From: Bondarzewia mesenterica | Lineage: Eukaryota > Basidiomycota > Agaricomycetes > Russulales > Bondarzewiaceae | Assembly: GCA_004802705.1 (NCBI GenBank) | Contig: SGPL01000003.1 | Location: 1-64,000, forward strand | Reading direction: 5' to 3' | Length of the DNA: 64,000 nt | Part shown: positions 63,404 to 64,000 of the stretch, in pieces | How the letters are laid out: each line of letters begins with the position of its first letter | Position numbering within the stretch: the stretch's first letter is position 1 | The notes under the pieces: generated by a model | The model's database searches: none | What the model was told of the DNA's origin: nothing | Seen by the model: only the letters and a program-made list of their open reading frames with translations | Position numbers and translations under genes: made by a program

Positions 63404-64000
63404 TCACCAAAACCGGTCTTCGTAGCCCGCATAGATAATCGCTGAGAACCCCGCCACCTCGCGTACGTCCGCCAGATTCTGAGGAAGAAGACCAGCAAGC
63501 GCATCAGTATCTTCTCCAGATTTTATTACTAGAAAAGTAAGGTGAGGAGGAGGATGAAATACACACATCGACCAACTCGTTCGGAAGCCCATTGAGCGCT
63601 AACGCGCTCCACCTTGCGAGGCCAGGCAACATGCCGGCGAGCCTGAGGCGCACAGCCTCGTCATGTTCCGCCGCGTTGCCCTCGAGGGCGAACACGTTCT
63701 TCTGGAGACCATCGAGGAGGACGGCGGTGCCGCGATCGAGACAGCGCTCGAGCACGAGCATAAAATTGGAAGAGGAAAGGATATCGCGCGTCTCTTCGAG
63801 CAGCGTGGTGAATGCNGGGGTGTGCGCGTCGGCCAACTCGTTCGAAGGGAAACCCGCGCGCGCGAGCAGGTGTGTCAGCGCTGAGGCAGTTGGTGGGAGG
63901 AGTGTCGATTGGAAACTGTGAGATGGATGAGCGTGCCGCGAGCGAGCGTTTTGGAAGGAAATAGTTACTTTATTCGTCGTTCGGTCCCTTCGAACGTGAC
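63404..64000 (-). CDS. PEX3: Peroxin-3, C-terminal part (runs off the window)
   Basis: C-terminal exons of Pex3, the peroxisomal membrane protein that recruits Pex19 and initiates membrane-protein import into peroxisomes. The outermost exon (63969 to beyond the edge) reads VTFEGTERRI. After an intron (63916-63968) the next exon reads FQSTLLPPTASALTHLLARA, then SNELADAH, AFTTLLEETRDILSSSNF and MLVLERCLDRGTAVLLDGLQ, matching the family pattern of a Pex3 C terminus. After another intron the last exon gives NLADVREVAGFSAIIYAGYE and DRFW with TGA at 63404-63406. One ambiguous base lies at 63817. The N terminus and membrane anchor lie outside the window. Confidence 0.88.

Overview
This 64-kb window is nuclear DNA from a filamentous basidiomycete, most likely an agaricomycete mushroom-type fungus. 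The evidence is densely packed genes on both strands, broken into many short exons by GT-AG introns of about 47-100 bases. The gene set is also typical of fungi: Mcd4, ERT1-type Zn2Cys6 regulator, UVDE-type endonuclease, Pex3, Spt5 and Mic10. The assembly is draft grade, with scattered ambiguous bases, one run of N at 48927-49034, and several apparent one-base frameshifts inside otherwise conserved genes.

Layout. 1-10 kb: a small Stm1/HABP4-type protein (-), a Cyp40-type cyclophilin with TPR region (+), and a long OCRL-type inositol polyphosphate 5-phosphatase with a RhoGAP domain (-). 10-16 kb: a secreted amidase-signature enzyme (+), a possible small secreted peptide (-) and a NOSIP-like U-box protein (+). 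16-26.5 kb: a secreted GH31 glycosidase, a protein with an MIF4G-like half-domain, a tail-anchored protein of unknown function and a Pif1-family helicase, all (+). 27-32.4 kb: a tandem array of three related 2-oxoglutarate/Fe(II) oxygenase genes (+); the first is clearly decayed and the other two look intact. 32.9-46 kb: UV-damage endonuclease (+), Spt5 (-), a coiled-coil/proline-rich unknown (+) and a delta-type phospholipase C (-). 46-49 kb: a gene-poor stretch with a diverged tandem duplication, then Mic10 (+) and the assembly gap. 49-64 kb: Mcd4 GPI ethanolamine-phosphate transferase (-), ERT1-like regulator (-), GH1 beta-glucosidase (-), a Gfo/Idh/MocA oxidoreductase (+) and the C-terminal part of Pex3 (-), which runs off the right edge.

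Most genes are unrelated housekeeping functions. There is no obvious biosynthetic cluster apart from the oxygenase array. The GH1 glucosidase and the Gfo/Idh/MocA oxidoreductase are divergently arranged and could share a sugar-related role, but this is only positional.

The most unusual structural features are three introns that fit only with GC-AG borders, all in phase 1 after AAG; in-frame microexons of 14, 15 and 18 bases that encode conserved motifs; and the oxygenase array with one dead member. I did not see a clear new multi-gene system.
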